NCBI GenBank assembly: GCA_002337925.1
Contig: DDHB01000016.1
Location: 11,450 to 23,297 of the forward strand
Direction of reading: 5' to 3'
Length of the DNA: 11,848 bases
Source of the DNA: Sporomusaceae bacterium UBA1887
GTDB lineage: Bacteria; Bacillota; Negativicutes; Sporomusales; DSM-15969
This document shows positions 1 to 5,939 of the stretch, piece after piece (position 1 is the stretch's first letter; every line of letters starts with the position of its first letter). The notes below the pieces were generated by a model, which had not been told where the DNA came from, ran no database searches, and worked only from the letters and a program-made list of their open reading frames with translations. The translations under genes and the position numbers were made by a program.

Positions 1-33
1 CCTTTGCTGGATTACTTTTGTCAACAGTCTCAA

Positions 34-59
34 GACTCACCAGCTTTTGCTAGTGAGTC
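34..59. terminator. Hairpin past the 3' end of the LysR gene, possible terminator
   Basis: The arms at 34-44 and 49-59 pair over 11 positions with one C-A mismatch around a TTTT loop. On the plus strand the hairpin is followed by ATTTTCTTA, a moderate T-run, so it could end a plus-strand gene entering from the left. It also starts 6 bases beyond the stop codon of the minus-strand LysR gene, the right place to end that transcript, but the T-run on that side is poor. It may serve both directions. Bases 1-33 hold no gene I can call. Confidence 0.5.
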
Positions 60-65
60 ATTTTC

Positions 66-956
66 TTACTTGACTGCGAGAAATTTGGTGCGTGTTACCT
101 CAAGAAAGCTTAATACAACAGGAGAAAGCCATTTATCCTTGTGATAAATGATTTGCGTAACCATGCCGAAATCAGGACCTGACCAGGGTAATTCAGCAAG
201 CTGGCTGGACGCAAGTTCTTTTTCGATATAAATACTTGGCAGAATAGCAACTCCTAAGCCACTGATGACAAATTGCTTAATTGCCTCAATATTTTTTACC
301 TTCATGAAGGAACGGGGGTGAATATTATTATGAGCTAACAGCTTCTCAATATAATCGCGATAGGCGCAGCCTGACTGGGTGACGATAAAATCCTCTGTGG
401 CAACATCAGCCAGCTTAAATGTGCTTTGGCGGGCTAAATAATGGTCTGGAGAAACAATAAAGGACATTGGCTCCGGGCATAACACTTCAGAAGTTAGGTC
501 CGAATAGGTGTTTTTCCCTGCCAGAACGAAGGCCAGGTCAATGGTATTGTTTTTCAAATCATCCCTAAACTTAGTAATATCGCCAAACTGCAATTCAAGA
601 GCAACAGAAGGGTAGTTTTGGCGAAACTCTTTTAGTAAGGCAGGCAGGCGCAGCACAGAAAAAGTTTCACTAGCACCGATTATCAGTTTTACGCAGCACG
701 ATGACTGTGAAACGGAACTGGCGGCTTCTTGGCTCAGCTTAAGAATACGCTCGGCATAACCCAAAAACTGTTCGCCATCCCGGGTTAAGCGAATGCGATG
801 GCCAAGACGGTCAAATAATTTTACATTCAGTTCTTTTTCCAATGCTTGAATATGAGTAGTCAAAGTTGGCTGAGTATAGCCCAATTGCTCGGCAGCCAAT
901 GCGAAGGTGCCTGCTTGCGTAATTGCTACAAAGGTTTGCAGCTGTCTAAATTCCAT
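66..956 (-). CDS. LysR-family transcriptional regulator
   Basis: This 296-residue protein has the usual length and layout of a LysR-type regulator. The N-terminal winged helix-turn-helix occupies about residues 1-60, with the recognition region AGTFALAAEQLGYTQPTLTT at about 15-34 and the following RIRLTRDGEQFL wing. The rest, about residues 90-290, is the periplasmic-binding-protein-like effector domain. The ATG at 956 is preceded by a strong AAGGAGG at 966-972, 9 bases away, so the start is secure. The gene diverges from a PLP aminotransferase, the classic arrangement in which a LysR protein controls both itself and its divergent neighbour. The likely target is therefore the aminotransferase, and the effector may be its amino acid substrate or 2-oxo acid product; both points are inference. 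A weak -10-like TACAAT lies on the minus strand at 986-991. No specific family member is recognised. Confidence 0.93.
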   Translation of the reverse strand: MEFRQLQTFVAITQAGTFALAAEQLGYTQPTLTTHIQALEKELNVKLFDRLGHRIRLTRDGEQFLGYAERILKLSQEAASSVSQSSCCVKLIIGASETFSVLRLPALLKEFRQNYPSVALELQFGDITKFRDDLKNNTIDLAFVLAGKNTYSDLTSEVLCPEPMSFIVSPDHYLARQSTFKLADVATEDFIVTQSGCAYRDYIEKLLAHNNIHPRSFMKVKNIEAIKQFVISGLGVAILPSIYIEKELASSQLAELPWSGPDFGMVTQIIYHKDKWLSPVVLSFLEVTRTKFLAVK

Positions 957-1067
957 AAAAGACTGCCTCCTTATTTGAAATATCTATTGTAATGATGAAT
1001 ATGATTAATTTTATAAATATATTAACATGCTAAAAATAAATACGGCAACAGAGAAGGCGTGAAAAAT

Positions 1068-1127
1068 ATTCCAATTAGAGGTTTTATTCTTGTTATAAAC
1101 TGATAAAATAAAATTGGAATGATTCCA
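1068..1127. promoter_or_regulatory. Candidate operator: three TGGAAT/ATTCCA half-sites in the divergent LysR-aminotransferase gap
   Basis: TGGAATGATTCCA at 1115-1127 is a perfect palindrome with 6-bp arms around a central G. A third copy, ATTCCAATT at 1068-1076, is the exact inverse of AATTGGAAT at 1112-1120, so the outer half-site also pairs with the left arm of the palindrome at a spacing of 35 bases. The DNA between is very AT-rich and holds -10-like stretches (TTATAA at 1093-1098, TAAAAT at 1104-1109) without a convincing -35. The palindrome would lie at or just after the transcription start, upstream of the ribosome binding site at 1136, a natural place for a repressor or attenuating operator. 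The sites are seen directly; binding by the adjacent LysR protein is inference, and LysR boxes are more often T-N11-A motifs. Confidence 0.45.
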
Positions 1128-1135
1128 CTAGTTTT

Positions 1136-1141
1136 GGAGGT
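1136..1141 (+). promoter_or_regulatory. Ribosome binding site that sets the aminotransferase start at 1149
   Basis: GGAGGT lies 7 bases upstream of the ATG at 1149. An in-frame upstream ATG at 1119 would place this ribosome binding site inside the coding sequence, has no Shine-Dalgarno of its own, and falls within the palindrome at 1115-1127. The shorter start is therefore preferred. Confidence 0.8.
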
Positions 1142-1148
1142 GGCGAGT

Positions 1149-2348
1149 ATGGCTGGTCATTTTGCCCGCCGGGTAGATTGTATGAAGGCTTCAGAAATAC
1201 GGGAAATTCTTAAAGTTACGGAACGACCTGAAGTGATCTCCTTTGCTGGAGGACTTCCCGCACCGGAACTGTTTCCTGTAGAAGAGATGAAAGCAGTGTG
1301 CGCAGCTGTTCTTAGTGATGACGGCAGGTCAGCGCTGCAATACAGCACAACAGAGGGGTATCAACCGTTACGAGAAATGATAAGCGCCAGAATGGCTGAA
1401 GCAGGCATTGAGTCTTCTAATGATAATGTACTGATTGTCACCGGCTCTCAGCAAGGACTCGACCTTACAGGCAAAGTATTTTTGGATGAAGGCGATATTG
1501 TCATTTGTGAAAGTCCGACATATCTTGCCGCTATTAATGCCTTTAAAACGTACATGCCTCAATTTGTTGAAGTTGCTATGGACGAGCAAGGCATGATGAT
1601 GACGGCGCTTGAAGAAGCGCTCAAACGCAATCGGAAGGCGAAATTTATCTATACTGTTCCCGATTTTCAGAATCCCACCGGAAGAACCATGAGCATTGAT
1701 AGACGGAAAAAATTAGTTGAGCTTGCCAATCAATATGATGTAATGGTATTAGAAGATAATCCTTACGGAGAATTGCGTTTTGCAGGAGAACCTGTGCCAC
1801 CGGTAAAGGCTTTTGATACAGAGGGCAGAGTTATTTATCAAAGCACTTTTTCCAAGGTTCTCACTCCGGGAATCAGGGTTGGCTGGCTCTGCGCCGAGCC
1901 GGAGGTTCTGCAAAAATATGTGATATTTAAGCAGAGCACCGATTTACATACCAACACAATGGCCCAGCGGCAGGTAAGTAAATTTATTGAAATGTTTGAT
2001 CTGGAAGCACATATTGAAAAAATCAGAAAGGTATACAAAGTTAGACGGAATCTGATGCTGGAAACAATAAGAAATGAATTTCCTGAGGGCGTAACCTATA
2101 CGCAGCCCGATGGGGGATTATTTCTCTGGGTAGAGCTGCCGGAGGGGATAAATGCCAGGGAGCTATTAGTCAGCTGTCTCGAAAAGCAGGTTGCCTTTGT
2201 TCCAGGAGGAGCCTTCTTCCCGAATGGCGGCAAAGAAAACACACTGCGCTTGAACTTTTCCAACATGTCAGAGGAACGGATAGTGGAAGGTGTTACCCGA
2301 ATCGGTAAGTTGATAAAAGAGCTATGTCAGGAGAAAGACCGCCAATAG
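1149..2348 (+). CDS. PLP-dependent class I/II aminotransferase (2-aminoadipate/aromatic aminotransferase-like)
   Basis: This 399-residue fold-type I aminotransferase belongs to the ARO8/LysN-like group. It moves the amino group of an amino acid to a 2-oxo acid, usually 2-oxoglutarate, in the cytosol. Visible landmarks are the early SFAGGLPAPELFP (about 31-43), the phosphate-binding GSQQGLDL (99-106), PDFQNPTG with Asn175, LEDNPYGELR with Asp203 (pairs with the pyridine nitrogen) and Tyr206, the Schiff-base lysine Lys236 in STFSKVLTPGIRVGW, and Arg367 in TLRLNF for the substrate carboxylate. All key residues are present and the length is normal. No GntR-type DNA-binding domain is fused, so it is not a MocR regulator. 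Substrate is uncertain: relatives act on 2-aminoadipate, branched-chain, aromatic or other amino acids. It is transcribed alone, divergent from a LysR regulator that probably controls it, and ends in an intrinsic terminator. Confidence 0.92.
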   Translation: MAGHFARRVDCMKASEIREILKVTERPEVISFAGGLPAPELFPVEEMKAVCAAVLSDDGRSALQYSTTEGYQPLREMISARMAEAGIESSNDNVLIVTGSQQGLDLTGKVFLDEGDIVICESPTYLAAINAFKTYMPQFVEVAMDEQGMMMTALEEALKRNRKAKFIYTVPDFQNPTGRTMSIDRRKKLVELANQYDVMVLEDNPYGELRFAGEPVPPVKAFDTEGRVIYQSTFSKVLTPGIRVGWLCAEPEVLQKYVIFKQSTDLHTNTMAQRQVSKFIEMFDLEAHIEKIRKVYKVRRNLMLETIRNEFPEGVTYTQPDGGLFLWVELPEGINARELLVSCLEKQVAFVPGGAFFPNGGKENTLRLNFSNMSEERIVEGVTRIGKLIKELCQEKDRQ

Positions 2349-2361
2349 GCGGTTTTTATTT
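2338..2361 (+). terminator. Intrinsic terminator overlapping the aminotransferase stop codon
   Basis: ACCGCC (2338-2343) pairs perfectly with GGCGGT (2348-2353) around a four-base loop, followed by TTTTT and ATTT. The stop codon TAG (2346-2348) lies in the loop and at the base of the right arm, so the last codons of the gene form the hairpin. This makes the aminotransferase a single-gene transcript. Confidence 0.85.
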
Positions 2362-2421
2362 ACAAAAAAATTATTCCATTTTATAGTAAAGCATGCTAAT
2401 ATCAAGTATCTCGTTTATATA

Positions 2422-2438
2422 CAAATAATCACTATTTG
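2422..2438. promoter_or_regulatory. Small inverted repeat upstream of the chemoreceptor gene
   Basis: CAAATA (2422-2427) and TATTTG (2433-2438) form 6-bp arms around a five-base centre, 28 bases before the chemoreceptor start. The surrounding 2362-2454 is AT-rich and must hold the promoter, but I see no convincing -35/-10 pair and no sigma-28-type motility promoter. The palindrome could be an operator or a chance AT-rich repeat. Confidence 0.25.
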
Positions 2439-2454
2439 ACAATTAATGTCTGTT

Positions 2455-2460
2455 AGGAGG
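2455..2460 (+). promoter_or_regulatory. Ribosome binding site that sets the chemoreceptor start at 2467
   Basis: A perfect AGGAGG lies 6 bases before the ATG at 2467. The alternative in-frame ATG at 2446 would translate this site as part of an arginine-rich extension and has no Shine-Dalgarno of its own, so it is rejected. Confidence 0.85.
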
Positions 2461-2466
2461 AGAACA

Positions 2467-4437
2467 ATGTCAATTAAAACAAAAATGGTTACTTTACTTG
2501 TGATTTCTTTATTAATTGTAGGCCTGATTATTGCTGGCTCTGGCATGTTCGTCTTATACCAGCAAACGCTGCATAGTACGCAAATTACAATGGTTAATCA
2601 AGCTGTGCAGCTTTCCGGGCAGGTGAGCGATTTGTTCGATTCTTTTGATAAAAGCGGCAAAATTTACGGACAGGACAGCGATTTGCAGTCAAATGATCCC
2701 GCTCGCATACAGGCTAAGATTGATACGTATTATGGTGTTACCTGGGGAGTTGACCGGCTGAACTTCTTAGACCAAACAGGAAAAAGGCTGGCAATTGCGC
2801 CGTACGATACAAAAGTAATTGGTGACAGCTTGGCAGACCGGGCTTTCTTTAAAGCTACCTTACAGGATCAAAAATCCCATGTCAGTGATATTATTGTCAA
2901 TAGAGTAACGGGTGTGCCATCAGTCATTGTAACTCAGCCGGTAAAGGACCCCGGCGGTAAGCTGACAGGTATGGTACTTCAGGCTGTTAATTTGGAAACT
3001 CTGCAGAATTATCTTGGGCAAGTCAAAGTGGGAGCAACGGGAGTCGCTGCTATTATTAGCGAGGATGGAACGCTCATTGCTCACACTAACCGGAATCTGG
3101 TAAAAGAACAAAAAAAGATAGCTGAAGAGTTAATGACGCGTCTGAAGGGACAGCCTGGCAAGCTTGTTCAATATACAGATCTGTCCGGCAGGGATTCTGT
3201 TGCGCTGGTGACAACTGTTCCCAACACAAATTGGCTTGTTATTACTTCACTGCCGACAAGCGAATTTACGGAAGGCTTTTATGCCAGTCTGGTGTGGATG
3301 CTGGCTGCTTTGGCCGCCGGGCTGGTTCTGGTAGGTTTTATTGGCTGGCGCTATCTTCTAAAGACCTTGCGGCCTATTGAGACGCTGGTTCAAGAGGCTG
3401 CCAAAATTGCACAGGGAGATCTTTCACTTGCCAATTTAGGGATTACATCAAAAGACGAAGTGGGTCGTCTGGCGCAGAGCTTCGAGCAAATGACGAAGAA
3501 TCTGCGGGGTTTAATGCAGCAGGTTTCGGCTGCTACGGAGCAGGTTGCATCTTCAGCGGAACAACTGCATGCAGGGGCGGAGCAATCGGCACAAGCGGCT
3601 AATCAAGTGGCAGTTTCTATTTCGTCTACTTCGGCAGGCATAGAAAAACAGACTGTAGGAGTCGCTCATGTACTAGCTCTGGTTGAAGGCATTACTCAGG
3701 GCTCACAGGAAGGTGCTGATGCTGCCGTGCAGGCTGCGACTATTACTAAGCAGGCTGTATTTTCTACCGTAGAAGGCAGTAATGCTGTTGGCAATGCAAT
3801 TGTGCAAATGAATCAAATTCAACGTACTGTTGAAAACTCGGCGGAAGTGGTTGCCGAATTAGGGAGTCAGTCCAAAGAAATAGGGTTAATAGTAGATACA
3901 ATTTCTGGTATTGCGGCCCAGACTAACCTGCTTGCATTGAATGCGGCCATTGAAGCTGCCAGAGCAGGTGAACAGGGACGGGGGTTTGCCGTAGTTGCCG
4001 AAGAAGTAAGAAAACTGGCTGAACAGTCGCAGGTGGCAGCAAAGCAGATATCGGAATTAATCGGTGAAATTCAAACTAAGACCGACCAGGCCGTTGTAGC
4101 AATGGCTACAGGAACAGATGAAGTCAGAAAAGGTACTGCCGTAGTTGATCAGGCGGGAGCATCTTTCAAAGAAATTCAGCGCCAAGTCGAGGAAGTTGCT
4201 GGCATCACCCAGGGGATTGCCGAAGGATTAACCAATGCAATGGAGGCCAGTAAACTGGTGTTGGTTGCTACACAGGAGGTAGATGCGATCGGCCGGGATA
4301 TTGCCGGTCAGGCGCAAAATATATCTGCAGCAACAGAAGAACAGTCTGCTTCTATGGAAGAGATTGCAGCATCAAGTCAGTCGTTGGCTAATGTAGCTGA
4401 AGAACTCCAAAAGGCTGTGCGGAAATTTACTATGTAA
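2467..4437 (+). CDS. Methyl-accepting chemotaxis protein with extracellular Cache-type sensor domain
   Basis: This 656-residue transmembrane chemoreceptor would bind a ligand outside the cell and control the CheA kinase inside. Starting from 2467, the layout is a short basic N-terminus, TM1 at about 7-31, an extracellular domain of about 240 residues with double-Cache character (motifs such as DRAFFKATLQ and VTQPVKDPGGKLTGMV), TM2 at about 274-298, a HAMP linker (RPIETLVQEAAKIAQGDLS), and a long coiled-coil signalling domain. The hairpin tip, about residues 480-521, carries the highly conserved AAQTNLLALNAAIEAARAGE and GRGFAVVAEEVRKLAEQS. Glutamine/glutamate pairs in the flanking helices are likely methylation sites. 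No CheR-docking pentapeptide is seen at the C-terminus, which ends VRKFTM. No che or flagellar gene lies nearby, so it is an orphan receptor whose ligand cannot be read. Cache receptors often sense amino or organic acids. Confidence 0.95.
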   Translation: MSIKTKMVTLLVISLLIVGLIIAGSGMFVLYQQTLHSTQITMVNQAVQLSGQVSDLFDSFDKSGKIYGQDSDLQSNDPARIQAKIDTYYGVTWGVDRLNFLDQTGKRLAIAPYDTKVIGDSLADRAFFKATLQDQKSHVSDIIVNRVTGVPSVIVTQPVKDPGGKLTGMVLQAVNLETLQNYLGQVKVGATGVAAIISEDGTLIAHTNRNLVKEQKKIAEELMTRLKGQPGKLVQYTDLSGRDSVALVTTVPNTNWLVITSLPTSEFTEGFYASLVWMLAALAAGLVLVGFIGWRYLLKTLRPIETLVQEAAKIAQGDLSLANLGITSKDEVGRLAQSFEQMTKNLRGLMQQVSAATEQVASSAEQLHAGAEQSAQAANQVAVSISSTSAGIEKQTVGVAHVLALVEGITQGSQEGADAAVQAATITKQAVFSTVEGSNAVGNAIVQMNQIQRTVENSAEVVAELGSQSKEIGLIVDTISGIAAQTNLLALNAAIEAARAGEQGRGFAVVAEEVRKLAEQSQVAAKQISELIGEIQTKTDQAVVAMATGTDEVRKGTAVVDQAGASFKEIQRQVEEVAGITQGIAEGLTNAMEASKLVLVATQEVDAIGRDIAGQAQNISAATEEQSASMEEIAASSQSLANVAEELQKAVRKFTM

Positions 4438-4452
4438 AAAAATAAGGCTCAT

Positions 4453-4512
4453 CATGACAGAGAAGGGGACAATCCCTTTTTCTGCTATGTCATGGGGACG
4501 GTTCCAGTGACA
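4453..4512. repeat. REP-like palindromic element with two GGGGAC modules
   Basis: CATGACA (4453-4459) pairs perfectly with TGTCATG (4488-4494), with further interior pairing of AGAA/TTCT and GGGA/TCCC. The right arm is reused: TGTCA (4488-4492) also pairs with TGACA (4508-4512) around GGGGACGGTTCC (4494-4505), an overlapping second hairpin. The two cores, GGGGACAATCCC (4465/4466 region to 4476) and GGGGACGGTTCC, are diverged copies of one module. From memory, palindromes of the type TGACA...GGGGACGGTTC...TGTCA recur in intergenic regions of many Firmicutes and are often linked to REP-associated Y1 transposases; I cannot check copy number here. It is the only notable structure between the chemoreceptor and the aldo/keto reductase, and it could also help end the chemoreceptor transcript although no T-run follows. 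Confidence 0.55.
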
Positions 4513-4585
4513 CACAAATTATCAGTGGCGGTAGAGGTGTTTAGGTACAGAAGAGTTGAAACAGTAAGAAGAGGAGCGGTAATTG

Positions 4586-5749
4586 ATGAGCAAAGGTTCA
4601 GCAACGCTGCAAGGAACGCTTGAATATGCAGCTCGGCACCCGGAGTTGATTTATCAGGTGCTAGGGCAGACGGGATTATCAATAAGTGGAGCGGGCTTCG
4701 GCTGCTACCGGGTAGATGTGGCAGTACCTGAGCATGATAATGCACTTATGAAAGCCTTACAAGCGGGAATTAATCTGATTGATACCAGTGCAAATTATGC
4801 TGATGGCGGGTCCGAGCGGCTAGTTGGTAAAGTCTTGCATAAATTGGTATCCCAGGGCGAGCTGAAGCGGGAGGAAATTGTCATTGTATCCAAGGCTGGT
4901 TATCTGCAAGGTACCAATTATCAACTTAGCCAAAAACGTAAGCTTGAAGGACGTCCTATTCCGGAGCTTGTTTTATATGATGAAGGTCTGGAACATTGTA
5001 TTCATCCTGAATTTATCGAGGAGCAATTAACCGGCAGCCTTGGGCGTCTGCAAGTGGAGAGCATTGACTGTTATTTATTACATAACCCCGAATACTATTT
5101 GCTATGGGCCCAAAAACAAAACATAGATAAAGCCGAGGCTAGAGATGAGTATTTACGGCGGATAAAGGACGCTTTTACTCACTTAGAGTATGAAGTGGAG
5201 AAGGGGCGTATTTCCTTTTACGGTATCAGTTCAAATACGTTTCCACACCACCAGAATGCTTATACGTTTACTTCGCTAACTGAAGTATGGAATATAGCCC
5301 AGTCTATCTCACCTAAGCACCATTTCAGAGTGATTGAATTTCCTCTTAATTTATTTGAAACAGCAGGTATGACCGAAGGCAATCAGCCCGGCGGACAAAC
5401 TCTGGTCGAATTAGCAGTAGAAAAGGGGATAGGTGTGCTGACAAATCGTCCTTTAAATGCAATTCGGGAAGACCGGCTGATTCGGTTGAATGATGCTGTT
5501 TATCAGGGGCAGGCGGCTCAAGAGGCTCTTCATTTTAGAGATAAGGTTGCCGCACTGGAATTAACGTGGGGAAATGCCTGCAGGCTGAATCAACTGGCCT
5601 TTCGAGCCTTGCATTCTACAGCGGGTATTTCCGGAGTATTAGTAGGTATGCGCAAGGAACAGTATGTGGAGGATGTCCTGCAGGAACTGAAAACTTCTCA
5701 CTATCGCAGTGATAAAAAAGAAATTTGGCAGCGCATCCGGGAGCTTTGA
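4586..5749 (+). CDS. Aldo/keto reductase family protein
   Basis: This 387-residue TIM-barrel oxidoreductase would be NAD(P)H-dependent, interconverting a carbonyl and an alcohol in the cytosol. The catalytic tetrad is visible: Asp66 and Tyr71 in NLIDTSANYADGGSE, Lys103 in IVIVSKAGYL, and His166 in CYLLHNPEYY. FYGISSNTF (about residue 213 on) and VIEFPLNLFE are later barrel strands, and GVLTNRPLN is near the cofactor site. It is longer than typical 310-330-residue members, because of a roughly 30-residue N-terminal lead before the first strand (TGLSISGAGFGCYRVD) and an insert around 107-140. A divergent subgroup of unknown substrate is therefore more likely than a classic AKR. The start is ATG 4586, with GGAG at 4573-4576; the adjacent TTG at 4583 is an equally spaced alternative. 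It is a single-gene unit with its own terminator. The substrate is not recognisable. Confidence 0.88.
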   Translation: MSKGSATLQGTLEYAARHPELIYQVLGQTGLSISGAGFGCYRVDVAVPEHDNALMKALQAGINLIDTSANYADGGSERLVGKVLHKLVSQGELKREEIVIVSKAGYLQGTNYQLSQKRKLEGRPIPELVLYDEGLEHCIHPEFIEEQLTGSLGRLQVESIDCYLLHNPEYYLLWAQKQNIDKAEARDEYLRRIKDAFTHLEYEVEKGRISFYGISSNTFPHHQNAYTFTSLTEVWNIAQSISPKHHFRVIEFPLNLFETAGMTEGNQPGGQTLVELAVEKGIGVLTNRPLNAIREDRLIRLNDAVYQGQAAQEALHFRDKVAALELTWGNACRLNQLAFRALHSTAGISGVLVGMRKEQYVEDVLQELKTSHYRSDKKEIWQRIREL

Positions 5750-5768
5750 TTTGCATATGGTTAAAGAG

Positions 5769-5798
5769 CGTAGAGAATGAAAACCTCTACGTTTTTTT
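5769..5798 (+). terminator. Intrinsic terminator of the aldo/keto reductase gene
   Basis: CGTAGAG (5769-5775) pairs perfectly with CTCTACG (5785-5791) around a nine-base loop, directly followed by seven Ts (5792-5798). This is a strong Rho-independent terminator 19 bases after the stop codon. Confidence 0.9.
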
Positions 5799-5869
5799 AT
5801 TTTCAGCTTGTTTCAGATTTATTTTGTTAAAGCAGGTAGTAAGTAAAAAACGTCGAAGAACAGTTAATT

Positions 5870-5882
5870 AATAATGATTATT
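5870..5882. promoter_or_regulatory. AT-rich palindrome upstream of the oxidoreductase operon, candidate Fur-like operator
   Basis: AATAATGATTATT is a perfect palindrome with 6-bp arms, about 58 bases before the start codon at 5940. With the preceding T it resembles the Fur 7-1-7 pattern (TGATAAT-N-ATTATCA), matching 11 of 14 specified positions. A -10-like TATTAT at 5893-5898 would place the palindrome over the -35 region, where a repressor would block transcription. Iron control of an iron-sulfur, ferredoxin-linked enzyme is plausible, but AT-rich palindromes arise by chance easily. Confidence 0.3.
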
Positions 5883-5939
5883 CTTATAAGGCTATTATGG
5901 GTGAGTCTTAAATAACAGAACAGAACGGAGGAGTTTTTA

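Noticed and set aside
1..144. Open plus-strand frame from the window start to a TGA at about 142-144, possibly the end of an upstream gene
   Set aside because: It runs antisense through the 3' end of the LysR gene and crosses a hairpin, and its translation shows no family signature.
1119..1148. Upstream ATG extending the aminotransferase by 10 residues
   Set aside because: It would encode the ribosome binding site at 1136-1141, has no Shine-Dalgarno itself, and starts inside a palindrome.
1025..2399. CATGCTAA shared by the regions upstream of the aminotransferase and of the chemoreceptor, as a common operator
   Set aside because: A single 8-base match between two AT-rich spacers of this size is expected by chance fairly often, and it is not palindromic overall.
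2436..2441. TTGACA-like -35 element near TTTGACAATTAATG before the chemoreceptor
   Set aside because: A -10 at standard spacing would fall on the ribosome binding site, leaving no leader, and no TATAAT-like sequence is there.
2446..2466. Upstream ATG extending the chemoreceptor by 7 residues
   Set aside because: The added residues translate the AGGAGG ribosome binding site of the ATG at 2467.
4485..4745. Minus-strand 86-residue open frame over the REP-like element and the reductase start
   Set aside because: It is antisense to the aldo/keto reductase and the repeat, has a low-complexity translation and no recognisable domain.
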